A stretch of DNA of 64,000 nucleotides, taken from positions 1 to 64,000 of the forward strand of contig JAEEYE010000012.1 of assembly GCA_016291665.1 (NCBI GenBank), read 5' to 3'. Under the pieces are notes generated by a model. That model searched no databases, was not told where the DNA came from, and saw only the letters and a list, made by a program, of their open reading frames with translations. Source of the stretch: Oxalobacter sp. (GTDB lineage Bacteria > Pseudomonadota > Gammaproteobacteria > Burkholderiales > Burkholderiaceae_D). Of this stretch, positions 45,291 through 54,239 are shown one piece after another (the stretch's first letter is position 1; each line of letters starts with the position of its first letter). The position numbers and the translations under genes were made by a program.

Positions 45291-46142
45291 GTGGAAAACC
45301 GCTCGCACGCCATTGCCACTTTACTGTTCACCTCCATCCTGGGGGCGGTCATCATTTTCCTTTTCCTTTACTTCGGCCACGACAAATCGGAATATGTGCC
45401 CTATAAGATTGTCACAGAGCATCCGGTCGGCAGCCTCAACCGGGGCGGCAAGGTCAAACTGAACGGCATCGCCATTGGCAAAGTCACAGACTTAGGTTTC
45501 AGCAAAGAGACGCCCGGCATGATCGCCATCTCTATGGAAGTGAAGAGAGACGCACCGATCACCAAAGGTACAACGGCTGCCATTGATTACCAACCCGTCA
45601 CCGGCATCTCATCCATTGCCCTGACCAGCAGCAGTGAGAACACGGAAAAGCTGGCGACCTCCGAAGATTCACCGGGACTGATTCCAATGACAGGCGGCGC
45701 CTACCGGACTGTCACAACACGGGGAATACAGATTATCCGCGAAGTCAACGAAGTGACCCGTGCCCTGGCAACACTCTTGGACGGCCATCACAACAAGCTC
45801 ATTTTTGCGACCATCAAAGACTTAAGCAGACGTTCCAAGGGCTGGGCCGAAGCCCCTTGGTACATCTATGCGGCTTCGGTTGACGCACCGCGAAAGCTCC
45901 ATGAAGGACATGAGACCGTCAAGACACTGTCCCAACTGGCCGTGGACGTCAAGAAGGTCTCCGAAATGGCCGATAAGCTGATTACCGAAAAACTGAAATC
46001 CGACGACATCGAGCATCTGGAAAAAATTGCCAGCGACTCACGTGCGACCCTAAACAGCATCAACCGATTCATGGGCGAATACCGGCGTGGGATGAACTCC
46101 CCACTGATTAGGCGTGAAATGACCAAAGGCCCTGGCGAATAA
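45291..46142 (+). CDS. MCE-domain (MlaD/PqiB-like) lipid-transport protein
   Basis: The 283-residue protein has an N-terminal membrane helix (about 8-27) and an MCE domain at about 38-120 with VGSLNRGGKVKLNGIAIGKVTDLGF and the PVTGISSIALTS segment. MCE proteins form rings that shuttle phospholipids between membranes. The C-terminal third is helical, like MlaD coiled regions. It starts with GTG preceded by AAGGA. No permease or ATPase gene (mlaE, mlaF) is adjacent, so this is an orphan MCE protein. Confidence 0.82.
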   Translation: MENRSHAIATLLFTSILGAVIIFLFLYFGHDKSEYVPYKIVTEHPVGSLNRGGKVKLNGIAIGKVTDLGFSKETPGMIAISMEVKRDAPITKGTTAAIDYQPVTGISSIALTSSSENTEKLATSEDSPGLIPMTGGAYRTVTTRGIQIIREVNEVTRALATLLDGHHNKLIFATIKDLSRRSKGWAEAPWYIYAASVDAPRKLHEGHETVKTLSQLAVDVKKVSEMADKLITEKLKSDDIEHLEKIASDSRATLNSINRFMGEYRRGMNSPLIRREMTKGPGE

Positions 46143-46548
46143 AAGCGCATCGGCCAAACAACCGTACCCTCTGGCATTCGACGGCTACCCAAGCAAAAAG
46201 CCCCCCACCCCAGCATGGCGCAATAACCACGCCGCGCCAAAGCCCAGCATCTTGCAGAACAGAACATATGCAGACGGACTGCAGCTCCTATAGTTCATAG
46301 AAAGGGTTTTGAACTGGCAGACACCGTCTGCACAATCCACCAGCAAACAGCGCCTAAAACCCTCCAGAGGAGCACCTGAACCGATGTTATGACTTGGTCA
46401 GACAGCTCCCCTACCGTGTCACAAGAAAAGGCAGGCATCTGCACTGAGCCATGGAAGAATACATCGAAGTGGCATCCAGACTGGGACGCCTTACCGCAAC
46501 ACAGCCCATACCTGTCCCGGCAGTACAAAAGGCAGGCACAAATAACAA

Positions 46549-46569
46549 GCGCTGGCAAAAGGCCAGCGC
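46549..46569 (-). terminator. Second terminator after the OFA carrier gene
   Basis: GCGCTGG at 46549-46555 pairs with CCAGCGC at 46563-46569; on the minus strand TTGTTATTTGTG follows. It backs up the first terminator at 46576-46607. Confidence 0.6.
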
Positions 46570-46575
46570 AAAAGA

Positions 46576-46607
46576 AAATCCCCACAGTCCTTAAACCATG
46601 GGGATTT
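46576..46607 (-). terminator. Terminator of the OFA carrier gene
   Basis: AAATCCCC at 46576-46583 pairs with GGGGATTT at 46600-46607, and on the minus strand TTTTCTTTT follows. It is about 55 bases after the carrier gene stop. Confidence 0.8.
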
Positions 46608-46661
46608 CAATTTTCGACAGTCCGGGTGTTTAAGACTGTACTTGAAACTTAAGATATTCTG

Positions 46662-48293
46662 CTATATGAACATCTTAGCGGTCTGGATCGCCGTCATCGC
46701 AACACCGTATGCCAATGGGATACCCACGAACAACCAACGGAGGATGAACATACCCATACCGACTTCTTCCTTACCGGTAACAACACCTTCAGCCATAGCA
46801 GCTTTGATCTTGTCTTCCAGCAGTGCTTTTTCAGCAGCAAACTCTTCTGGAGTCATATGCCACTTAGGATTGACTGGACGGATCAACGTAATGAATACGA
46901 TTTCCAGAACCAGCAGGCCAGCCATACAGTACAGGGTCATGGAGTATGCAGCAGCCTTTGCAACACCAGCGTTCAACTGCATTTCGCGGAGAACGTTAAT
47001 GAACAGAGGAGACAGCAGACCAGCAGCAGACCAAGCAGTCAGGACACGGCCGTGGATAGCACCAACGAACTGCTGACCATACAGGTCGTTCAGGTAAGCA
47101 GGGATAACTGCATAACCGCCACCGTAGAAGGAGACGCAGACGCAGGTAACCAGCAGGAACAACAGCAGGTTCAGGGATGCAGCCAAGCCTGGCAGGGAAG
47201 CGTACATTGCAGCGCCACCAGCGGCGAAGATGTAGTAAACCCAACGACGGCCAATCTTATCGGACAGGGATGCCCAAACGAAACGACCCAGAATGTTGAA
47301 CAGGGACAGCAAGCCAGCAAAACCTGCTGCAATCATAGCAACCTGGCCTTTCTGTGCATCGGTCAGATCGTCGAACTTGACGCCTGGCAGATGGATCAGG
47401 TCACCAGCGAACACTTCCTGCAGCAGTGGGGATGCCATAGCCAGAACACCGATACCAGCAGCGATGTTCAGGAACAGCATGCACCAGCAGCACCAGAACT
47501 GAGGGGTGCGAACTGCGCTTGCAGTGGTAACGTTGAATGCGCTAGAAACATTCTTCTTAGGATCTGGTTCCCAACCAGCTGGCTTGTAGCCTGGAGGTGG
47601 GACACGGATGGTGAAGCAACCGGCCAACATGAAGACGGTGTAAACGCAACCCAGAACGGCGAAAGTCTGCCACAGACCAACGGAAGTGGAAGTACCGAAC
47701 CAGGAAATCAGCTGCTGTGCGAAAGGAGAACCGCACATTGCGCCACCACCGAAACCTGCAACAGCCATACCAGTTGCCATACCGACGCGGTCAGGGAACC
47801 AACGGATCAGCGTAGAAACAGGTGTGATGTAACCCAAGCCAAGCCCGATACCACCGATGACTGATGCAGCCCATGCCAGCCACAGCTGGTGGATAACCAT
47901 AGAAACAGCCATCAGGAAGAAGAAGGAGCAGAAGCAGATGCAGGAATACAGACCGCAACGGCGAGGACCTGCGTGTTCGAGCCAGTTACCGAAGATAGCT
48001 GTGGTAGTACCCAGCATCAGGAACAAAATAGAGAACACAACAGAACACAGGACAACTTTCCAGTCACATTCTGTGGTAAACAGAACACTGAACCAACTCA
48101 TGTCCGCAGGACATGCCTTAGATTTACCCAGCCCTTCAGCCACACCGATGGCCTTGGACATTGGCAGCCAGAACACCGACATACCGTAGCCCATACCAAC
48201 GCACAGATGGATCATCAGGGCAGACGTAGGAACCAGCCAGCGATTGTAACCTTCGCCGGCGACGGTATACGCCTTATCAAGTTTTGATGCCAT
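46662..48293 (-). CDS. OFA (oxalate/formate antiporter) family MFS transporter
   Basis: The 543-residue protein has about 12 hydrophobic helices and MFS motifs. HLCVGMGYGMSVFWLP and GIGLGLGYITPVSTLIRWFPDRVGMATGMAVAGFGGGAMCGSPF are characteristic of the OFA family, known for the oxalate:formate antiporter OxlT. This version is longer than OxlT (about 420) owing to an extra N-terminal loop with cysteines and a C-terminal extension. The substrate is probably a small mono- or dicarboxylate. Codon use is strongly biased (CTG, GGT, GCA/GCT and AAC are frequent), unlike its neighbours, which suggests high expression. AAGGAGT precedes ATG. It has two terminators and a divergent regulator gene. Confidence 0.85.
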   Translation of the reverse strand: MASKLDKAYTVAGEGYNRWLVPTSALMIHLCVGMGYGMSVFWLPMSKAIGVAEGLGKSKACPADMSWFSVLFTTECDWKVVLCSVVFSILFLMLGTTTAIFGNWLEHAGPRRCGLYSCICFCSFFFLMAVSMVIHQLWLAWAASVIGGIGLGLGYITPVSTLIRWFPDRVGMATGMAVAGFGGGAMCGSPFAQQLISWFGTSTSVGLWQTFAVLGCVYTVFMLAGCFTIRVPPPGYKPAGWEPDPKKNVSSAFNVTTASAVRTPQFWCCWCMLFLNIAAGIGVLAMASPLLQEVFAGDLIHLPGVKFDDLTDAQKGQVAMIAAGFAGLLSLFNILGRFVWASLSDKIGRRWVYYIFAAGGAAMYASLPGLAASLNLLLFLLVTCVCVSFYGGGYAVIPAYLNDLYGQQFVGAIHGRVLTAWSAAGLLSPLFINVLREMQLNAGVAKAAAYSMTLYCMAGLLVLEIVFITLIRPVNPKWHMTPEEFAAEKALLEDKIKAAMAEGVVTGKEEVGMGMFILRWLFVGIPLAYGVAMTAIQTAKMFI

Positions 48294-48350
48294 TCGTAGG
48301 ACTCCTTACACCCTAAAAAACAACGATTTCAAAAAATCTGCCTTAGCTTT

Positions 48351-48375
48351 CTATGTTTCTGTCTTGCACACATAG
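48351..48375. promoter_or_regulatory. Dyad between the carrier and regulator genes
   Basis: CTATGT at 48351-48356 and ACATAG at 48370-48375 are an inverted repeat with 13-base spacing. It lies just downstream of the predicted carrier transcription start, so binding there would block transcription. It is a candidate operator of the divergent regulator. Confidence 0.35.
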
Positions 48376-48387
48376 ACGCATCCGATC

Positions 48388-48416
48388 AGGATAGACTATT
48401 ATCTCTACATTCTCAA
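48388..48416 (-). promoter_or_regulatory. Promoter of the OFA carrier gene
   Basis: On the minus strand TTGAGA (48416-48411) and TATCCT (48393-48388) are separated by 17 bases. This is a fair match to sigma70 consensus. The start would be near 48381, about 90 bases before the carrier ATG. Confidence 0.4.
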
Positions 48417-48495
48417 TGCGTTTCGTGCAAAAAAAACACCGAAATCTTTGAGTTTCTTTTTCAAGAAACAAAAAAACCACAGAAAGTGGGGGCAT

Positions 48496-49602
48496 ATGTA
48501 CAAAGTTTCCATTGAACCGCACTGGCGAATTTCACACGACCGGAAGCAGGCATTGGACACTGCCATGCTGTTGAAGCTGCTGGACTCCATCCAGAACACT
48601 GGCACAATCCTCCAGGCTGCCAAAGAGATGAAACTGTCTTATCGGCACGCATGGGGACTGTTAAGGGAAGCAGAAACCGCTTTTGGCACCCCACTACTTG
48701 AAAAAAACCGGGGGCGCGGTACAAACCTCACCCGTTTTGCCAGCACCCTCCTCTGGGCAGACAAACGCATCTCTGCCCGCCTTTCAGCCATCCTCGAATC
48801 CCTCTCTTCCGAACTCGAAATCGAACTCGCCAAAAGCGTCTATACCTACCTTCAATCGCTGCGCCTGTGTGCCAGCCATGGCTTTGCCGTCTCAACCCTG
48901 ATGGAAAACATCATCCAGAAAGACCTCTCGGTCAACCTGCGCTACCAAAACAGTATGGAAGCGTTGGCCTCCCTGGCACAGGGTGACTGTGAAATTGCCG
49001 GCTTCCACCTGCCCGTCATCATTGAAGATGAAAAGGCACTAAAACCATTCCAGCGTTACCTGTCCAATGACGCACACCTTCTGATCCATTTGGCGAACCT
49101 GGAACAGGGCCTTCTGATTGCACGCGGGAACCCCAAACGGATCCTCTCCTTCAGGGATTTGACGAAAGACAACGTCCGCTTCGTCAACCGGCAGAACGGC
49201 TCCAGTACACGCCAGATTTTTGAGGCGCTCCTAAAGAAAACAGGAATTGATTCATCAAAGATTAATGGCTTTGAGACCACAGAATTCACCCATGCGGCTG
49301 TTGCCGCCTACATTGCCAGCAACATGGCCGACGTGGGTTTTGGCGTAGAGACTGCCGCACGCCGCTTTGGGCTGGACTTTGTGCCGCTGATTAAAGAACG
49401 TTACTTCTTCGCCATCCCCAAGGACATGATCCAGAACCCCACGATGCGCGAAATCCTGTCTATCATGACAAGTGAGAGTTTTGCACGGGAAATCAACCAG
49501 TTGGGTGGCTATGATGCGACGGAGACCGGACACATCTTCTCGGTCAACGACATCATACGGATCACGCCACCCAAAACAAAACGGACGGCTAACGCCGCCT
49601 GA
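48496..49602 (+). CDS. ModE-like winged-HTH regulator with periplasmic-binding-like ligand domain
   Basis: The 368-residue protein opens with a ModE/LysR-type wHTH at about 25-80, LLKLLDSIQNTGTILQAAKEMKLSYRHAWGLLREAE, ending in PLLEKNRGRGTNLT, which is the ModE wing. The rest, about 120-350, looks like a type 2 periplasmic-binding fold (CASHGFAVSTLMENII, GDCEIAGFHLPV, VRFVNRQNGSSTRQIFEALLKKTGI, ADVGFGVETAARRFGLDFVPL), which in other proteins binds molybdate or small acids. The gene is divergent from the OFA carrier and shares its regulatory region, so it probably senses the carrier substrate. GGGGG precedes ATG. Confidence 0.8.
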   Translation: MYKVSIEPHWRISHDRKQALDTAMLLKLLDSIQNTGTILQAAKEMKLSYRHAWGLLREAETAFGTPLLEKNRGRGTNLTRFASTLLWADKRISARLSAILESLSSELEIELAKSVYTYLQSLRLCASHGFAVSTLMENIIQKDLSVNLRYQNSMEALASLAQGDCEIAGFHLPVIIEDEKALKPFQRYLSNDAHLLIHLANLEQGLLIARGNPKRILSFRDLTKDNVRFVNRQNGSSTRQIFEALLKKTGIDSSKINGFETTEFTHAAVAAYIASNMADVGFGVETAARRFGLDFVPLIKERYFFAIPKDMIQNPTMREILSIMTSESFAREINQLGGYDATETGHIFSVNDIIRITPPKTKRTANAA

Positions 49603-49607
49603 CCCCG

Positions 49608-50693
49608 CTATCCCACCACCTTGATCGGCGGGAAAATGCCCGTCCTGTCCCTGGGCTTCATCGCAATGATGCCGGTCAAGCGGTGTGCCATGTCCCTGAA
49701 AATCCGGGCCATCAAGCCATCGGGTTCCGCAGCAACAGCAGGCAGCCCCCCATCGGTCTGCGCACATAAGGCGGCATTGATCGGGATTTGCCCCAAGGAT
49801 GGCACGCCATAAGCCTCACTCATGCGTTTACCGCCATCCTGGCCAAAGATATGGGTAACTTCCCCACAGCAGGGGCATACCCAGGCACTCATGTTCTCAA
49901 TGATGCCCAAGACATCGACATGCATCTTCTGGAACATCATCAGGCCTTTTTTCGCATCAAGGACTGCGACTTCCTGCGGGGTAGTCACAACAACCGCACC
50001 GGTAATCGGTGCCTTTTGTGAGAGCGTCAACTGCACATCACCCGTACCTGGTGGCATGTCAATCAAGAGGTAATCAAGATCCTTCCAGGCGGTCTGCTCC
50101 AAGAGCTGCATCAGCGCCTGTGTTGCCATCGGGGCACGCCATGCCAGAGGCTGGACGCCTTCCATCATGAAGCCGATCGACATGATCTGAAGCCCGTACT
50201 GTTCAATCGGCTCAAGGTGTACCCCATCGACGGATGGTGGCAGCTCTGATACCCCCATAATCGTCGGCTGCGATGGACCATAGATATCCGCATCCAAAAT
50301 GCCCACCCTGGCACCTTCAGCAGCTAAGGCCAATGCGAGGTTTGCCGTCATCGTCGATTTGCCCACACCCCCCTTGCCGGAAGAAACCGCAATGATGTTC
50401 TTGACGCCTTCAACAGGCCTTGCGCTGGACTGGAACGCATGCCGGATGATTTTTGTCCTGATATCAACCAAAACATTGCCCACCCCACCGATTGTGGCAA
50501 CTGCATTCCTGATCCTTGAAATGATGTCCGCATGCAGGCTTTTGGCGGGATACCCCAAATCCAGGGTCAATGAAACCTCACGGCCATTAATCGTAATGTC
50601 CGAGACAGCACCCACACTGACATAATCCGTCTTAAGGATCGGATCCATGACGCCACTGATTGCATTAAGGACATGTTCCTTTGTTACCACCAT
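49608..50693 (-). CDS. apbC: Mrp/ApbC iron-sulfur cluster carrier ATPase
   Basis: The 361-residue protein has an N-terminal DUF59/MIP18-like domain (about 1-80) and a P-loop ATPase domain with the Mrp Walker motif SSGKGGVGKST near 108-118. The segment VCPCCGEVTHIF near 285-295 holds the CxxC that coordinates the shared cluster. Such proteins bind and hand over Fe-S clusters. The ATG at 50693 has GGAGG eight bases upstream. It is divergent from the flavodoxin gene and convergent with the ModE-like regulator. Confidence 0.93.
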   Translation of the reverse strand: MVVTKEHVLNAISGVMDPILKTDYVSVGAVSDITINGREVSLTLDLGYPAKSLHADIISRIRNAVATIGGVGNVLVDIRTKIIRHAFQSSARPVEGVKNIIAVSSGKGGVGKSTMTANLALALAAEGARVGILDADIYGPSQPTIMGVSELPPSVDGVHLEPIEQYGLQIMSIGFMMEGVQPLAWRAPMATQALMQLLEQTAWKDLDYLLIDMPPGTGDVQLTLSQKAPITGAVVVTTPQEVAVLDAKKGLMMFQKMHVDVLGIIENMSAWVCPCCGEVTHIFGQDGGKRMSEAYGVPSLGQIPINAALCAQTDGGLPAVAAEPDGLMARIFRDMAHRLTGIIAMKPRDRTGIFPPIKVVG

Positions 50694-50778
50694 CGGTATT
50701 GCCTCCACCTCATTTTCGAATAGCGCAAAGTGTACCGCAAGCCACGCATCCTGTCAGTGCAACGATCAACCCTGCCTA

Positions 50779-50784
50779 TATAAT
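50779..50784 (+). promoter_or_regulatory. Consensus -10 element before the flavodoxin gene
   Basis: TATAAT occurs here, about 40 bases before the ATG. The -35 region is not convincing. Confidence 0.35.
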
Positions 50785-50823
50785 ATGGGTATTGCCTACC
50801 AATCCCATGGAAAGGAGTCCAAA

Positions 50824-51306
50824 ATGAGCAAGAAACTCGTCGCGTATTTCAGTGCTACAGGCGTCACCCGCCTAGTATCCGAACGACTGGCAGCTACCAT
50901 TGACGCCGATACTTATGAAATCAAACCTGCCAAGCCCTATTCTGAGAACGACCTCAACTGGATCGACCAGACAACCCGCGCAACCGTGGAACAGAACGAT
51001 ACGGCTGCCCGCCCAGGGCTAGCCGACAAGGATGCGCCTATCGCGGCATACGACACCATCTACCTGGGATTCCCGATCTGGTGGTACATTGCACCGCGCA
51101 TCATTGAGACTTTCTTGGAAACCTATGACTTCTCCGGCAAAACCCTCGTACTCTATGCGACCTCCGGCGGCAGTGGCTTTGGCAAGACAGCAGACATCCT
51201 TAAGGCCTGTGTCGGGCCTTCGACCAAAATCGTCGAATGGCGCCTTTTAAACGGGGGACCGACGGCAGCGCAACTCACCCAGTGGGAAGCCGCCCTTAAC
51301 ATCTGA
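50824..51306 (+). CDS. Flavodoxin-family protein
   Basis: The 160-residue protein has the FMN phosphate loop YFSATGVTRL near residues 8-17, and the second flavin loop region YLGFPIWWYIAPR near 76-88, followed by VLYATSGGSGFG. It resembles small NAD(P)H-flavodoxin-like oxidoreductases. GGAAAGGAG precedes ATG. A TATAAT box lies 40 bases upstream. Function beyond flavin-dependent redox is not known. Confidence 0.85.
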   Translation: MSKKLVAYFSATGVTRLVSERLAATIDADTYEIKPAKPYSENDLNWIDQTTRATVEQNDTAARPGLADKDAPIAAYDTIYLGFPIWWYIAPRIIETFLETYDFSGKTLVLYATSGGSGFGKTADILKACVGPSTKIVEWRLLNGGPTAAQLTQWEAALNI

Positions 51307-51411
51307 AACATCGCCGATAGCCCATCTGCCCGCAATGACGTTTGCGGGCAGTTCGCAATTCACTGTACAATCCAAGTTTCTGTTTTTTGAACTCATTGGA
51401 AACGCCAACCT

Positions 51412-53514
51412 ATGTCTAGAAAGCTGTTTGTCACGACCGCACTCCCCTATGCGAACGCCCCTTTCCATATTGGCCACATCATGGAATACATCCAGGCTGA
51501 CATCTGGGTTCGCTACCAGCGGATGCAAAAAGATGCCGGCAAACCACGCGAAGTCTATTTCGTCGGGGCAGACGATGTGCATGGTGCACCGATCATGATT
51601 GCTGCCGAAAAAGCAGGCAAAACCCCGGCAGAATTCGTTGCAGGCATTGCAGCTGGCCGTGCTGAACATTTGGACGGTTTCTTAATCAAGTTTGACAACT
51701 GGCATTCCACCGATGGCCCTGAAAACCACGAACTGAGTAAAAGCATCTACAAACGCTTGCGCGAACGCGGCCTCATCTATACGAAGACCATTGAACAGTT
51801 CTTCGACCCAGTGAAGTCGATGTTCCTGCCAGACCGCTACATCAAAGGGGAATGCCCGAAATGCGGGGCAAAAGACCAGTATGGCGACAGCTGTGAAGTC
51901 TGCTCCAGCGTCTACACCCCAACGGAACTGAAGAACCCCTATTCCGTGCTTACGGGAGCTGCCCCAGTCATGCGCCAGTCGGAACATTACTTCTTCAAAC
52001 TGTCCGACCCTCAATGTACGGAATTCTTGAAGTCCTGGACATTGGGCCAAGGCTCAGACAAATCCAGGCTCCAGCCGGAAGTCGCCAACAAGGCACGCGA
52101 ATGGTTGGGCGGTGATGAGAACAAAGCCTTATCCGACTGGGACATCAGCCGCGACGCCCCTTACTTCGGGATTGAAATCCCTGATGCCCCAGGCAAATTC
52201 TTCTATGTCTGGCTGGATGCACCAATCGGCTACCTGGCTTCCTTAAAGAACCTCTTCAATAAGAAGGGGATGGATTTTGAAGCGTTCTTAGCAGATCCAG
52301 AAACAGAACAATACCATTTCATCGGCAAGGACATCATTTACTTCCATACGCTCTTTTGGCCTGCCATGCTGCACTTTGCCGGACGCAAGGTACCGGACAA
52401 TGTCTTTGTCCATGGCTTTGTGACCGTCGATGGCGAAAAGATGTCCAAGTCCCGCGGTACCGGCATTTCACCATTGCGCTATCTTGAAATCGGCATGAAC
52501 CCCGAATGGCTGCGTTACTATCTGGCTGCCAAACTCACCGACCGCGTCGAAGACATCGACTTTACCGGGGATGACTTCATCGCCCGCGTCAATGCAGACT
52601 TAATCGGTAAATATGTGAACATCGCGAGCCGTGCTGCCGGCTTCATCACCAAACGTTTTGGTGGTCAGCTAAACCTAGGACCTGAAGGCAAGGACGCGCC
52701 GATTTTGAAAACGTTGCGTGACGCAACAGACGAAATCTCAGGCTACTTTGAACACCGGGAATACGGCCGTGCCCTGCGCCAGATCATGCATCTGGCTGAT
52801 GAGGTCAATGTCTATGTCGATGCGAATAAACCGTGGGTCCTGGCAAAAGACCCTGCACAATCAGACAACCTCCAGCAGGTCTGCTCACGGCTTTTAGAGG
52901 CATTCCGTATCTTGACCATTTACCTGAAACCCGTCCTGCCTGCCGTCGCTGAAAAGGTTGAACAGTTCTTGAATATTGCCCCAATCAACTGGGACGATGT
53001 CGCCAACGTACTGCCTGATGGCCATACAATCAACACCTACCAGCACCTGATGCAGCGTGTTGACCAGAAAATGCTCGACGCCCTGTTCAATAAGGAAGCA
53101 GAACCGGCTAAAAAGGCTGATCAGCCAAAAGCGAAAGCAGAAAAAGCAGCACCAGCCCCAGCTGGATTTGAACCATTGGCACCTGAAATCACGATTGATG
53201 ATTTTGCGAAAGTCGATATGCGCGTCGGCAAGATTGTCGCATGCGACTATGTCGAAGGTGCCAAAAAACTCCTACGCCTATCCGTCGACTTGGGCGAAGG
53301 ACGTGTACGCAACATCTTCTCCGGCATCCGCAGTGCCTACAAACCAGAAGATCTAGTCGGCAAACTGACTGTTGTCGTTGCCAACCTGGCGCCACGCAAG
53401 ATGAAATTCGGTATTTCCGAAGGCATGGTCATGGCTGCCTCTGCTGAAGGCGACGATGGCATCTACCTGCTTGAACCGATGTCCGGAGCCAAGCCAGGTA
53501 TGCGACTTAGTTAA
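51412..53514 (+). CDS. metG: Methionyl-tRNA synthetase
   Basis: The 700-residue enzyme has the HIGH signature in [14 protein letters not shown] near 13-26 and KMSKS in [13 protein letters not shown] near 342-350. Four cysteines ([17 protein letters not shown] near 145-161) bind zinc in the MetG1 manner. An Ala/Lys-rich linker near 560-585 leads to the C-terminal tRNA-binding (EMAPII/TRBP111-like) domain at about 595-700, which promotes dimerisation. It starts a plus-strand run with the GNAT, small protein, scpA, panC and a lipoprotein gene. Confidence 0.96.
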   Translation: MSRKLFVTTALPYANAPFHIGHIMEYIQADIWVRYQRMQKDAGKPREVYFVGADDVHGAPIMIAAEKAGKTPAEFVAGIAAGRAEHLDGFLIKFDNWHSTDGPENHELSKSIYKRLRERGLIYTKTIEQFFDPVKSMFLPDRYIKGECPKCGAKDQYGDSCEVCSSVYTPTELKNPYSVLTGAAPVMRQSEHYFFKLSDPQCTEFLKSWTLGQGSDKSRLQPEVANKAREWLGGDENKALSDWDISRDAPYFGIEIPDAPGKFFYVWLDAPIGYLASLKNLFNKKGMDFEAFLADPETEQYHFIGKDIIYFHTLFWPAMLHFAGRKVPDNVFVHGFVTVDGEKMSKSRGTGISPLRYLEIGMNPEWLRYYLAAKLTDRVEDIDFTGDDFIARVNADLIGKYVNIASRAAGFITKRFGGQLNLGPEGKDAPILKTLRDATDEISGYFEHREYGRALRQIMHLADEVNVYVDANKPWVLAKDPAQSDNLQQVCSRLLEAFRILTIYLKPVLPAVAEKVEQFLNIAPINWDDVANVLPDGHTINTYQHLMQRVDQKMLDALFNKEAEPAKKADQPKAKAEKAAPAPAGFEPLAPEITIDDFAKVDMRVGKIVACDYVEGAKKLLRLSVDLGEGRVRNIFSGIRSAYKPEDLVGKLTVVVANLAPRKMKFGISEGMVMAASAEGDDGIYLLEPMSGAKPGMRLS

Positions 53515-53539
53515 TTTTTGAAAGGAACATTCACACCCT

Positions 53540-54019
53540 ATGGACGTGAACGTCAGTGAAGCCCACGATGGGGATGCCCCGCTTATAGCGGAGATTACAC
53601 GAAAAGCCTGGGAAGGCAGATGTCCGCCAACCTCCCATGGTCACTTAGAATCAGCGGACAAAGTATTGAACGACCTCCGTGAAGGCGGTGCATTCATCCT
53701 CTGGGTGGGCAACCACCCAGCTGGTTCCGTGCGTTGGGCACCGACCGACGAAGATGATGAAATCTGGAAAATCCGCCGCCTGGGCGTCCTGCCAGAATAT
53801 GCGGGCCAGAACCTCTCCCAATACCTGATTGAAGCATGCGTCAACCGCGCACGCCTCTCAGACATCGCCGAACTGCGGCTCTTTCTGAATCCCTGGATGG
53901 AATCCATGTCGCACATGTACGAAGCCTATGGGTTCGAACCAGCACCAGAAATTGAATTCACCCTGCGCAATCCAAATGAAGCACCGCCAATCATGATGCG
54001 CAAGAGCCTTGAATACTGA
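53540..54019 (+). CDS. GNAT-family N-acetyltransferase
   Basis: The 159-residue protein has the N-terminal GNAT helix region VSEAHDGDAPLIAEITRKAWEG, a motif A region near 80-100 (IRRLGVLPEYAGQNLSQYLIEACVNRA) and the C-terminal MYEAYGFEPAPEIEF, matching the conserved motif B. It lies 25 bases after metG. The substrate is unknown. A second, later GTG start is possible. Confidence 0.8.
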   Translation: MDVNVSEAHDGDAPLIAEITRKAWEGRCPPTSHGHLESADKVLNDLREGGAFILWVGNHPAGSVRWAPTDEDDEIWKIRRLGVLPEYAGQNLSQYLIEACVNRARLSDIAELRLFLNPWMESMSHMYEAYGFEPAPEIEFTLRNPNEAPPIMMRKSLEY

Positions 54020-54032
54020 TTGGGATGTTGCC

Positions 54033-54215
54033 ATGATCCAGTTTTCCCTTGATAACCACTATGTCTCTGACATCGATACGCTGCTCAAAAAATGCCAGAA
54101 AACGGTACAAGGGAAAGCTGCGCCTGAAAAAGAAGCAGTAACACTCAAGTTAATCCCTGAGGACAAACTGCCCTTTTCCCTTGCCAAACGCCATGATGGC
54201 GGCAAGCAGGATTAA
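54033..54215 (+). CDS. Small protein, possible DUF3460-like
   Basis: The 60-residue protein lies between the GNAT gene and scpA. Segments DNHYVSDIDTLLKKCQKT at the start resemble, loosely, the DUF3460 proteins that precede scpA in Oxalobacteraceae and Burkholderiaceae as I recall. A GGGA lies upstream of ATG. The composition is Lys-rich. Function unknown. Confidence 0.4.
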   Translation: MIQFSLDNHYVSDIDTLLKKCQKTVQGKAAPEKEAVTLKLIPEDKLPFSLAKRHDGGKQD

Positions 54216-54239
54216 GGCAGATACTCCTAGGCATAGCAG

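Larger units (their letters stand above)
46143..46661. other. 519-bp gene-free region with several dyads
   Basis: I see no gene. It contains a 9-bp inverted repeat TGCAGACGG at 46269-46277 and CCGTCTGCA at 46324-46332, an overlapping tight hairpin GCAGAC-ACC-GTCTGC at 46317-46331, and a repeated CCCAGCAT near 46213 and 46246. The right end holds two terminators on the minus strand for the OFA carrier gene. The dyad density suggests a decayed mobile element or an unannotated RNA. Confidence 0.4.

Noticed and set aside
46857-47864. A 335-codon open frame antisense to the OFA carrier
   Set aside because: Its translation is Gln/Thr/Asn-rich low complexity with no ribosome-binding site, and it arises from the biased codons of the carrier.
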